Below are positions 46,701 through 56,922 of a DNA stretch of 64,000 nt, one piece after another. Every line of letters begins with the position of its first letter. Position 1 is the stretch's first letter. The notes under the pieces are model-generated. The model was not told where the DNA came from and searched no databases. It saw nothing but the letters and a program-made list of their open reading frames with translations. This stretch comes from Gongronella butleri (taxonomy: Eukaryota; Mucoromycota; Mucoromycetes; Mucorales; Cunninghamellaceae), in the NCBI GenBank assembly GCA_025201375.1, contig JAIWZP010000057.1, positions 1 to 64,000 on the forward strand. The letters run 5' to 3'. The translations under genes and the position numbers were made by a program.

Positions 46701-46717
46701 AAAAGGATGAAAAACAT
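43708..46717 (-). CDS. Polysaccharide lyase family 8-like protein with N-terminal membrane anchor
   Basis: Four exons: 46266-46717, 46092-46157, 45767-45998, 43708-45660, giving 900 aa. Family 8 lyases cleave acidic polysaccharides (hyaluronan, chondroitin, xanthan) by beta-elimination. The helical domain has GGTNLLD (Asn295), DGSYMYHDRQLYTGNYG (His346, Tyr355) and SRTTTAECLNGQN. The His-Tyr spacing of nine matches the catalytic pair of bacterial enzymes, and the Asn-His spacing is close. GAWHWHRLPGVSIP opens the beta domain. Two hydrophobic segments (about 1-12 and 25-37) at the N-terminus suggest a membrane anchor with the enzyme outside, followed by a 110-residue linker. Introns 1 and 2 begin with GT and poly(A)-rich tracts. 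The true substrate is unknown. The ATG chosen is the first in frame; upstream is only a poly(T)-derived stretch. Confidence 0.88.
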
Positions 46718-47236
46718 GACCAGGGAGCCAAAAAAAAAAAAAAACAATTCAGCAAAAAAAAGAAGGGCTCAACAAATGCTCGTCATTGGATTCATGCTTT
46801 TTTTAAAAATAAAAAAAGGGAGACCCCTTCTTCCAAAACCTTGCGTTTTATTTCCTTTTTGCCAGGACCCACTCCTTTTTTTAGGTCTTTTTGGCTGATC
46901 CATGGATCCATGGAGAGCACATGACCAAGGATCCACCAAAAGGCATGCGCACTCAAGGGTTAAAAAAAAAAAAGGAGACACGCGTTATCGACGTCATTTC
47001 GACGAAATTTAGGCTTTTCTGCTTTTATGCTTTTTGACATGTCACCAATGCAAGCCTAATCCACAATCGATCAAGACAAGCGCGCTGTCATTGAGAAAAT
47101 GAAAGTGGAAGGCGCGCGCTTTTGGCGCGTTTTGATGTGTTTTGGCATCATTTGACCCCATTTGCGGGAATTAGCTTGCATTGGGGGTCCATTGAGATTT
47201 TTTTGGAGGCTTTCAAAAAAGTCGTCAATTCGTTTC

Positions 47237-47270
<34 letters not shown>

Positions 47271-47329
47271 TATTATTTTTGAGATGCAAATGATACAATA
47301 GGACAGGGGGAGGCGAAAATCAGGGATTT
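46718..47329. other. Promoter of the lyase and 3' flank of the LRR gene
   Basis: Contains the 16-bp palindrome described separately, poly(A) tracts near 46731 and 46963, and a run of about 30 T at 47237-47264. Confidence 0.5.
46899..46914. promoter_or_regulatory. Perfect palindrome TCCATGGATCCATGGA upstream of the lyase
   Basis: A perfect 16-bp palindrome about 182-197 bases upstream of the lyase start. Position and symmetry fit a binding site for a dimeric regulator, which is inference only. Confidence 0.4.
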
Positions 47330-49169
47330 TTAGTCTGATTTGATGAGGTTGCGGATGCTTTGGATGGTGTCGTGCAGGGGCAATCGCTGCTGGCATGACT
47401 GAGAAAAGAGGAAGAGGAGCCTGTCGTTGTCATTATGCCAATGGGCATTACACAGCCGGTATTCGAGCGGGATTGGCATGTGATGGTTCTTTTGCAAGAT
47501 GCGACCGCGCTGCACAAAGGTATCAAAATAAGGCTGGGAGCAGGCGGAGCACGGCTTGGCCTGGGTCAGGTACTGGAGCAGGTGGGTGGGCAATTGCGCG
47601 AGTTGATGGCGTCTTTTGCGCGTCTTTTGTGAAATTGCTGCGTCTGATGTGACGTCTGAAGCCCTTGGTGCGTGAGAAGGAGGAGAAGGAGAATGCTCGG
47701 CGGCAAAGTCGCGCATGACGCGTCGTGCGCAGATTTCTAGCAGGGACGGTGCGCCATGGCGGCGTGGATACCCAGCTTGTTGGGTGGCGGCATTTCGTGC
47801 TTGTGTTCCCAATTGCGGACAATGATCCAATTTCATGCGTCCGAGCACCTTTAGACACGTGATTTCCGCAGGCAGCACTTTGAGCGCATTGTGCGACAGA
47901 TCCAAGAGAAACAGCTCTTGCAGCCTAATGATCATGGGCGAAATGTCCACAAGCCGGTTGTGTGCCACGTTCAACACCGTCAGGCTGTCCGGCAGCACTG
48001 CGCAATCCAGTTGCGCGAACCGATTGTGCGAAAGGTCCAATTCCCGGAGACGTTGTAGATTGGACAGCGACAATGGCAGTGAACAAAGCTGATTTTGCGA
48101 GACATCCAGCACCTCCAGTTGCTCCAATTGCCCGATGGCTTCCGGCAGGGCCTGGAGTTGGTTGTGGTACCTTTAAAAAAAACGAATCAGTTAGGGTGGA
48201 CAATGGGTGGAATCTAGTTGCTTTTTCCCCATGTTCCCACTTTTTTCCCCCCTCCGGGTCGCCTCCACCGGTCGCCCGCCATGTTGTTTGCCCCACTTCC
48301 ATCTCTCGCAGTTGTTTGGCAACCTGTTTTCTATGCTCCCAAATAAAAGGAGACCGAGCAAAAAGAACAAAAAAAAAGCGCAAATTTGCCTCCTCCTCCC
48401 CAAAAAAGGCTCTTTTTCGCCTTTTCCCCCCCCCCTTTGCCTCCCCCTCCCTCCCTCTGTCTCCTCCCTGCCTTTTGTTTTCTCCATGCATGGGATGCGC
48501 TCCTTACAGCTCCAATTTTCGAAGTGATGTCAAGATGGCGAGATCCGGGCACAGATTGACGATGCCATGATACCCCAGTTGCAAATCAAGGACAATGGCT
48601 GGGTTTTTGCTGCCAATGGCATCGTACAGAGAATAGGGTGTTGGTTTGGCGGGCCGCAGCGTGGCCGTGGACGAGCTGGCCGACACGAGCGGCGGCAATG
48701 ATGTCGTGGAAGACGCCGCCAATGTCAAAAGAGGGGTTGGCAGACAAGGAGGTGGCAATTTTTTCTTGTCGTGGGCGTAATAAAGCTGGTTCACATAGTC
48801 AATGTCCTGCGCGAGCACATCGCCATCCAAAGCGGCGGCCAAGGTGCCGTACCCCGAGTCGGTGCGGTCCATGTCCATCCTCATCACCGACGATGGATGA
48901 TGACTCAGCGGCTGCTGTAGGAAAAAGGTCGTGCTCGCCAGCGAGCTGCTGGACAGCGATGGCGACGATGTCAGCGACCGACATGGCGTCAATGGCAATT
49001 CAAGTCCATATTCATGAGGAAATTGAAGTAACCGGGCACCCTCTTGCTTTTTTCGGCGCTCAGGGTCACACAAATCCTGCTCTTTGGCCCTGTCGTCGTC
49101 CTGAAACCCAATCCAGGCCAAGGTCGTCGTCTGCCTTGACTGTTGCACTTTGGACTGCGTGTGGCCCAT
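47330..49169 (-). CDS. Leucine-rich repeat protein with C-terminal Cys/His region and N-myristoylation-like start
   Basis: Two exons, 48508-49169 and 47330-48170, giving 500 aa. The start MGHTQSK has Gly2 and Ser6, the consensus for N-myristoylation, which suggests membrane attachment. About 200 residues of S/T/P-rich sequence follow. Then come five or six leucine-rich repeats (LTSLRKLEL, LEQLEVLDVSQNQLCSLP, LRELDLSHNRFAQLD, LTVLNVAHNRLVDISP, LFLLDLSHNALKVLP). The C-terminal region has PCSACSQPYFDTF and a later YRLCNAHWH, possibly a metal site; similar tails occur in uncharacterised fungal LRR proteins. It is likely a protein-protein adaptor. No enzymatic domain. Confidence 0.85.
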
Positions 49170-49516
49170 TCAGTGTAAAAAAATGATGTTGGTGAGGAAG
49201 AATTGGAGTGAAAAGAAACAAGAAATAACCAAGCCCAAGAAAAATAAAAAAGAAAGAAAGAAAAAGGGGGGAAACTGCAACGAGGAGAAATAAAGAAGAG
49301 AGAAGCAAAAAAAAAAACATCATCCAACATTTTACTTTTTCTCATTGGGCGGAAAAAAAGGGGGCGGCGGCGGCTGAGTGGAGGAAAAGGGGAGGGGGGA
49401 GGAGGACACCTAAATTTGGGGGGAGGGAAGAGAGGGGAAAGCTGCGGGTGGGAGGCAAATTGGAAAAAAAAAAAAAAAAACAAGATCGACCTGCAGCCTG
49501 ATTGTCTTTTTATTGT
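49170..49516. other. Intergenic between LRR gene and bL9m
   Basis: Purine-rich (GGGGAGGGGGGAGGAGG near 49389) with A tracts. It is the promoter of the LRR gene and 3' end of bL9m. No clear motif. Confidence 0.4.
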
Positions 49517-50457
49517 TTATTCAGCGTCGACATTTACAGTCAATGACACGGTGGATTGATCTGCCAGAGTAATCTCGACATTGTGTTTGCCCAATTGCTT
49601 GATTTTGCTGTCCAAGTTGACCGTGGCCTTTTCCAATTCGACGCCCTGCTCCTTCAATGCTTGCACAATGTCATCCACAGACACAGACCCAAAGATGCCT
49701 TCACTGCCAGGCACAACGGCGCGCTTGAAGTGCAGCGCCTGGACCTGCTCGACCATGTGCTTGACTTGATTGGCCACCGCTTGCTGTTGAAGCAATTGCT
49801 CATGTGTGTCGACGACCGGCGTAGCAGACTCAGCCTCGTTCTGCGAATAATTGATGTTTTGCATTAATGAATTGGATGATTTGCAGAGCCATCTCTCATG
49901 CATGACATTTGTGTCCGCTTACCGAATCGGTGGAATCTAATGACACCGCGCCCTTGACAACGTAGCACGCTTTGCCACTCGGGTACAGCACGTTGCGCAT
50001 CAAGCCAGCTAAAAGTCATAAAAGGCATTCAGAATCCCACGCCACCTCACTATTCACCTTATTTGAAATAGCAAGACTTACGTCGTACAGACACCACTTG
50101 ATCTAAAAAAGCACAATGCACAAAGTTTGGCGTCAAAACACTTGACATGGGCAAACAAACAGGCAAAAAAAAAAGCCCTCTCTTGTTCGCCCGTCCCCCA
50201 AAAGTTGCTGCGCACTCGTGAGTTCTTACCTTTGATGCCGAGCCCTTCAATATATTCGTTCAGTCGCACCTGAATAGTCGACTTTCGAGAGGCGTGACGC
50301 TTTATGCAAGAAAAAACAAAAAAAAAGAGGGGAAAGTTAAGCTTTCCGCAGCCTGTTCCCCGCAGGGTTGGGGGGTTGGGTACACGCCCTTTATTTTTTT
50401 TTTTACCTTGGCAACAGTGTGAACTTGGCTGAAAAGAGGGCGCGCGCGGGTAAACAT
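49517..50457 (-). CDS. Mitochondrial ribosomal protein bL9m
   Basis: Five exons: 50407-50457, 50230-50299, 50082-50102, 49923-50008, 49517-49840, giving 183 aa. The start MFTRARPLFSQVHTVAKRHA is basic and amphipathic, a mitochondrial targeting sequence. The ribosomal L9 N-domain follows: STIQVRLNEYIEGLGIK, DQVVSVRPGLMRNVLYPSGK, with the conserved V-x-V-x-P-G-x-x-R-N pattern. A connecting helix and a C-terminal domain (FGSVSVDDIVQALKEQG, LGKHNVEITLADQSTVSLTV) resemble bacterial L9. Exon 3 is only 21 nt. It was accepted because the frame and the conserved DQVVSV segment need it. Confidence 0.9.
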
Positions 50458-51338
50458 GGCGTGAAAAAGGCGATGGACGTCGAGCGTGTAAAGAAAAAGA
50501 AAAAGAAAACGATGAAAAATGGCCCACTGGCGGGCCCATAAGCCACGACCGCCAGGGCAAAAAAGGCAGCGGAGCTCCAATTGCTCGCTTCTTCACACAT
50601 TTGCATCCAAGCGCGCGTGGTTGTGTTGTTTCGCTTCTTTTTCTCGCTGTTTTTTTTTTTATCGTTTTGACGCCCGGGTGACGAGTACAGGTAAAGTGTT
50701 GCGCCCCTCCCCCTCCTCCCTCGCTCCCCTTTTTTCCTCTCAGACACATGAACACGGCTATGATGACGCGGTAAAAGGTTCGAAAAGAGAACGAGACCCA
50801 TCGACAACAGGCAAACAAGAACGAAGTTTACGCGTTTCTGCCAGGCACAAAGACGGCGCTTTTTTTGTTTGTAATCTTGGCAGCACTTCGCCAGTCCTCA
50901 CGAAGCCGCGCTTGCCGTAAGGCCAAACATAGAGCAAAACGAGCCATTCAATAGGTCGTCTGGCGGCCAAAAGCACCCATTGGCCCCCAATTTTGGGACG
51001 ACAAAGGCATGGCTCGACATTAATTCTTCCTGTTGCGCTTGCGTCACTGACGTCTGGCGAGCAAAAGGCACGCCTCGTCAGACGGGATTATGCCAAGCGA
51101 CAATTTGGGCTTCCGAGGGATACCAATTTGGGATCATGAGGGCACGGCGCCGTGTGCCTTTTGTCGCGGAAACGCGTCTTTTTTGTTTTCTCGTTGCCAT
51201 TGCGCTCGATTGGGTCTCCCTCTTGTCATGTGAACATTGCAATTTGCCTGAGCCATCCTCTCTATCTTTTTTTCTCGCATTTCTATCGAGTGGGTCGATG
51301 GCGATCCAGCGACTCACGTGTATGTTTTTTGGAAAAAG
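50458..51338. other. Divergent promoter region of bL9m and the Alba gene
   Basis: About 880 bp. CCCATTGGCCCCC (about 50975) is a possible CCAAT box (inverted). No gene. Confidence 0.45.
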
Positions 51339-51874
51339 ATGGAGCATTATCGCAAAGCCGAGCAACCAGCTGATCCAGCGGCTGCGCCGCCAGCCGCCGA
51401 CAATGAAGTGCGCATCACCATGGCCAAGTCGGTCACACAACTCGTCGACCAAGGATTGAAAAAATTGGAGGTAAACGCGCAAAACCAAAAAAAAAAAAAA
51501 AAAAAAAAAAAAATAAGAGGGCAATCAATAACATTCAAATTTTTATCCTAGACGCACGGCTCCGTCGTCATTGTGAGCAAAGGCAAGGCGATCAACCGCG
51601 GCATCACGGTCGTGGAGATCATCAAACGGCGCAAAGACGGCAAGCTGCACCAATACAACCAAATGGGTATTGTCACGACATCCGAGCAATGGACCCCTGC
51701 CAAGGACGACGAATTGGACACGTAAGGAAGAAGGACGAGAAAATGGCAAGGGCTCATGGTTGCTTTTTTAGAATTGTCGTGGATACAAAGCTACCCATCA
51801 CCGTGATTCATCTGTCGGTAGAGCAAAACAAGGCCCTTGAATTGACCTCGGGGTATCAAGCGCCTTCTGTCTAG
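51339..51874 (+). CDS. Alba-domain nucleic-acid-binding protein (Rpp25/Rpp20-type)
   Basis: Three exons, 51339-51470, 51552-51721, 51772-51874, giving 134 aa. NEVRITMAKSVTQLVDQGLK, GSVVIVSKGKAINRGITVVE and IIKRRKDGKLHQYNQMGIV make one Alba fold: a KGKAI-type RNA-contact loop and the helix that ends in basic residues. LPITVIHLSVEQ is the final strand. Fungal and plant relatives bind RNA as RNase P/MRP subunits or as mRNA-associated Alba proteins; which one applies cannot be told. Intron 1 contains a run of about 28 A. Confidence 0.88.
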
Positions 51875-52041
51875 ATTTGCTTTTTGGAAAAAAAGGGGCC
51901 CAGCCCCTTGGGAGGGGTCTTTTGCAGGCCAGACTGCGAACCCGGCCTGCTTTTTTATTCTGTGTAGATACCAAAAAACATAAAAACTGTACATAGCCTT
52001 TTTTTTTTTGAACTTTACATGAATGGCAAATGGATTTGGTA

Positions 52042-54091
52042 TCAAAGTGAGCTGCATGCATCGAAAAAGGGGAGACACGACACGTAATGGCACCAGAGGC
52101 AATTCTCGGCCCACGAATGGTTGGAATAAAAGTTGCTAAGTGTGATGTAGAACAAGACGATGAGGGCGGCCAGTGCGACAAGACGAAAGACCATCATCAG
52201 GCTCCACATAAGCCTTGCGTCGCGCAATCGCGCCTGGCTCGCGCTGACGGACCAATCGGCCAACAACCCGCCGAGAAGCCCGCCCATATGACAAAAATTG
52301 GAAGCACTGATTCAAGGAAAGGGAAAAATGAGTGCTTTTTTGTTAAAATCGGGTTGCTATCATATCGTGCGTGTAATGTGTTACCCTGGAAGATACCCAG
52401 CAATGGCGCCCAGGACTAAAAAAAATTGCAATTCATGCAAATTAAAGGCAATCAATTGCAGAAAATTAGCGCTTTGCATCCCCGCCGCCGCTCCCTTTTT
52501 TTGTATTCTTACCGACAATCAAGAGAAACTTGCAGATGGATGGTGCCGGATAAGGAGACCTTTCCCAAGAACGGAAACAGTCCATCAAATACGACGCCGC
52601 CACGCCGTAAATGGCGCCCAGACACCCCATCAAGGCTAATTGCAAAAAAAAAAAAAAAAAAAAAAAAGGCGTGATGAGCCGGTAAATAGAATGGGGGGAG
52701 GGACGCAGCAGGATGATGCGGGGGGTGGAGGGAGGGCAGAGGGGAGAGGGGAACCAGCATCCCCCGTCCCTCCCCTTTCTTTTTTTTTTTTTTTTGTTGG
52801 ATCTTACCCACATCGCGTACAAAGACGCTTGCAAAGCAATAGCCAAAGGTTCCAGACACGAGAAACACGTAGATATATCGGATCGTTCCGATTTGTTTCT
52901 CGGTCGTTGCACCAAATGATAACAAAAAGGTGATGTTGATGATGAACTGCACGATGCCTGCTGAATTGACGAGCGCCGTGATGATGCGATACGCCTGATC
53001 CGGTGCGGCGGCGTCGCGAAAGGGGGTAAGACCACATACATTCTGCAATGGACAAGCACCACCCTGTGTGGCGGGCAGCGCGTAGACCCAGGAAGGAGAT
53101 GACAGGTGTGTGGGGTTACCTGTGATACAAGAAGAGATGAGAACCAAGAGAACATCGCCGTGGGACAAACAAGGAGAGCGACAACACAGCAGGGGGAACC
53201 CACTTTTGTCCTCCTTGTTGGCAGCTTGGCGCGATTTTTTTTTTTTTTTTTTTTTTTGCGGCGCGCGGTGCAGCGCCCACTTTTTTTTATAAAAAACTCA
53301 CTGGCATTGGGACAAGGGTACATTTGTGTTGGCGGCAGGTTTTCAGAAATGCGCATGCAGGGAGGGAAAAAAGCACCTGTGCGGATCAAAGTCTGCGCAT
53401 TGGGGCCCAGCATCATATTGAAGGGCGACAGGTTGAGCACGGCGCCAAACTCGCTTTTGAATTGGACAAACTCGTAAATGAGCATGATTGCCATCATCAT
53501 GGCCACCATGTACGAGAAGAGTGGGAAGCTGCACAGCCGTGCGCGCCGCCGGTCGTCATATGGCTGTGGCCATGGTGCCTGCGAGTAGGGTGTCGGTGTC
53601 CTGTACGCATGGTGCAAGGAGGATGGCTGTGGCGTGTTGCTGGTGGGCAGTCTGTGCGCGCCATTGTCAAAATTGTCGTGCGGCGGCCTAGGCGAGGCAT
53701 TGGCCAAGCTAGTTGCCTCGTCTTTTTTCAGATTTTGCTGCTGTTCCGTGTCCATGGCGAAGCGTGCGTGCCTTGTGGGTAACAGAAATAACATGGTGGA
53801 CCGCGCTTTGTGTCGGTAATGCTGAATCAGGGTCTCGCGCTTCTTTTCCGACACATTGGCCGAGTCCAGGCTGTTGACCGCTTGTTTAGATGCGTGCGCA
53901 GCATCCGAATAGTAATAATCAAGGTCATCGTAGCGTGCCATGTCGTGCCTTGAGCGTGGCACCGTTGGGTCTACAATCAGTGCATGCGTTGACGACGTTG
54001 GCGACGCTGGACGCTGATGCATGGGCAAAAAGAAGCTGCTTCTAGCTGGTAGACGCGTCAAGCGAAACTTTTGCCTCCACGAATACGTCAT
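52042..54091 (-). CDS. Catalytically inactive rhomboid-family membrane protein
   Basis: Five exons: 53302-54091, 52808-53119, 52513-52635, 52385-52415, 52042-52306, giving 506 aa if the first in-frame ATG is used; ATGs at 54020 and 53757 are alternatives. A long hydrophilic N-terminus is followed by TM1 (about 188-208), the fungal rhomboid extracellular loop with NMMLGP and paired cysteines, then the six-helix core. Active rhomboids need a Ser in G-x-S-G in TM4 and a His in TM6. Here TM4 reads GCLGAIYG (Leu373 in the Ser position) and the TM2 His of HxxxN is Gln321 (VQFIIN). The TM6 His remains (FCHMGG, His425). It therefore resembles iRhoms: a membrane chaperone or trafficking role rather than a protease. 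This is inference from lost residues. Confidence 0.85.
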
Positions 54092-55377
54092 GCTGTGGAT
54101 GCCTCGTCAAAAAAAAAACCAATGGATTAAAAAGAGAGAGAGGAAGAACCACGAATTGCCAAGCAAAACGCACGTCTTTCTATCTTTTTTTTTTTTTCCT
54201 TCATTTGACGGGTTCGTGGAGAGCAGATCTGGAAGCCCCGTTTGTACAACCTTGTCAATTAATCACCTATAATGGCGAATGCGCGAACTCGCGAATCTCA
54301 GCGCGCTTAGCTCCGCCCCGCCCCATCAATGCAGAAAAATGAGAAATATGTCACAGCGCCCAAAATTGCCCATGCGGCGAAAAGCCAACAAGATCGGCGT
54401 TTTGACAACCATGCCCCTGGGCATGCGCACACAATCATGTGTCAACACGACATCTAGACGCACACACACACTCTGTGCCTTTTTGCTTTTTTTGCTTTTT
54501 TTTACCTCCCCAGCGCACTTTTCTGCCATTGCCACCACATGGATAATTGACTGTTTGTTCATGGGAAGATGAGAAAAGCGTGCTCTGCTCACTACAGTAA
54601 ATAATTATACCTGGCAACAATAAAATCGAAGAGCACGTGGCAAATCGAACCTTTTTGGCTCGTTGTTCCTTTCATTTTTCTGCTTTACGGTGCCTCAAAA
54701 TTGACGAAAATGATGATGCAGATATGCACCACGCAACGACCATCAAATTTCAAGCGTACGATAAGAACCTGCCAAGCAGCGTCAAAGTGACAAGAGTTAA
54801 AAAAAAAAATAGCGACCTGTTGCCATTTTTTTCCCTTTGTAGCTGCTGTACAATGACGATTGGCAACAGTTTTGGTCGCTTGGTGCACGTGGATTGGGAC
54901 CAGATTTTTGCTGGATTGCAGAGTGCACGCAATTGTTCAAAGGCGGTCAAAGACTCAAAGTGCGCTTCGTAAAAAAAAAAAAAAAAAAAAAGCGCATGCT
55001 GACAATGGCATTTTTGAAGTGAAGCCATTAATCTACCCATCAATACAGTGCTTAACTAAATGTATGCCCGTGCGCCGCAGCATCGTTTTTTGCGCAAGGC
55101 CTACCCCGGTGGTGAAATGTTCTTGTGCTGTTCTGATTTCCAATGGAAATCGCTCGTTCTCGACAGACCGTTACCCGATCAACTTGAAATTTTACCCACC
55201 GCAAGACGACATTGAGGAGCAATTGAACTTTGCTGCGTTGTCTTACTGTACTTGCCCTCTTGCATGCAAAATGAGCTACTACTGTATATTTCCCTTTTGT
55301 ATCACATGTTGCTCTAGCTATCAAAGACGCTGGCCTTGCGAAGTTGTGATCTTATGTCGCTACTGTATAATATTATG
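54092..55377. other. Intergenic, no gene recognised
   Basis: Contains a CCAAT core (about 54118) that could serve the rhomboid gene, and a poly(A) at about 54971-54990. TACTGTA heptamers begin near 55245. No convincing gene on either strand. Confidence 0.45.
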
Positions 55378-55399
55378 ATATACTGTATATACAGTATAT
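55378..55399. repeat. 22-bp perfect palindrome inside a TACTGTA cluster
   Basis: The core TACTGTATATACAGTA extends three more paired bases on each side. Further TACTGTA copies lie within 150 bp on both sides (near 55245, 55279, 55361 and 55409). Confidence 0.75.
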
Positions 55400-55587
55400 A
55401 ATAAATGATACTGTATCCCTTGTGGTGGGTGCGCTGATGCAAGCGTGAAATAATTCGTCTTTGTTTAAAAAATCAATCAACAAGCAAGCACTCGAGAAAA
55501 TGGGCAAAAGTGAAGTTTTCAATCCATTTGGATTTTTGCACCCAAATGCATCTTTTGATCAATCGCTAGGCGTTCTTATCATATCGA

Positions 55588-55680
55588 GCCTGGAATCGAG
55601 AATCGATAAGGAATTGAATCGAGATTTTCCGATTCGATTCTGGTCAAGAATCGCTGAATCGGTGGATTCGAATCGATAAG
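55588..55680. repeat. GAATCG motif cluster
   Basis: GAATCG or its complement CGATTC occurs about eight times in 90 bp, in both orientations, including GAATCGAGATTTTCCGATTC, which could fold as a short hairpin. Confidence 0.6.
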
Positions 55681-55834
55681 AAAGCCTACAGTAATCAATC
55701 CCTGTTTCAATCTCAGTGAAGAGAAACTGACGCGTGCTCTCATTACAATGTCTGCAGCATTGCACAACACTGCACAAAAACGAGCAAATTTACATTTTAA
55801 AAACCAAAGAGCGTATTTTTCAGACTTTGCCGGC

Positions 55835-56922
55835 CTGCTGTGCCTCCAGAAAATTTTTACAGCCTACTTGCCCGCTGATGAAACCTGCGTCGCGGCATAA
55901 ACTATAGCCCAGTGCTAAAGACAGACCCGCCCATTTTTTTTCTGGACTCGAAAACGCCAAAAATCTCCTATTTGTTCTATTTTGCATTCATCTGTCGTTC
56001 TGTCCATCTGCATGATGGACCCCGCTCAAAAATTGTCGTATCGAAATCAGCGCAAAATTTGCAACAAAAAAACTTAAACACCCAAAGCGCTACTACCACT
56101 TTTGAAAAATTCAGGGGTCACACATTTCAATCTCAGGAATGCCAAATTTGGGAAATTTCGAACTCCGAGTGATCAATGCATCCCAAACAGGTAACTCCGA
56201 TAATTTGCTACTGGCAGACAAAATGGCAGGTCGCCTCAACTTTTATTAATAAAAATGCCCGTAGAGTGGACGCATGAACGGCGATCGACTGAGAAAAGTG
56301 CCCACTTTGGGCAAGGTTTTTTTTGCAAAAATTTAAGATTTGACACTTCCAAATTAAGGGTGTGGATTGCATGGAATTTTTATTTTTTTTAATTTTTTAC
56401 GTATTTTTTATTTTGCACATTTTGTGCGCTGACCGCTGAGTAGGCTGCAGCCTGGTGACGAAATGACCGATCCAAAAAGTTAAAACCCAAGCTAGCGCAC
56501 TGCAAGTCATTCCATTGTATGTTTTTCCCCCTGTTTGTTAGTAAAACTGGAATGAAAATCACAGGTTTATTAGACCGTTGTTGAGCAAATTGCGATCAAA
56601 AATTTAGATGAAAAAATGAATTTTCTCCGCGAGTTTTATTAGCCATCCATCGGTGAAACTGGTCTCATTCGATGGAGATACAGCAGCTGCTTAAGACACG
56701 TTAAAAGTGCCATGGGTCGTCCTTTTCGCTGTCGAGAAAATGGTATATATTTAAAAGTAAATCAAACGTTTGATCCGATTTTGCAAGCGTACAAAAGTCA
56801 TGCATCGAGCAAACGAACATTCCAGAAAGCACTGGAGCCCGTCTAATTTGAACAATGCAAGTTTCATTGCGATCGAAGAAAAATTTGATCAAGACAGTGC
56901 CAAATTGTGAAAATGTCGATAC
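55835..56922 (+). repeat. R2 dispersed repeat, copy 2
   Basis: Direct-orientation copy of 8740-9790, with the same landmarks in the same order. Similarity stops after GTGAAAATGTCGATA at about 56922. The GC-rich DIRS-like element begins within the next few bases, so that element probably inserted into or next to this repeat. Confidence 0.85.
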
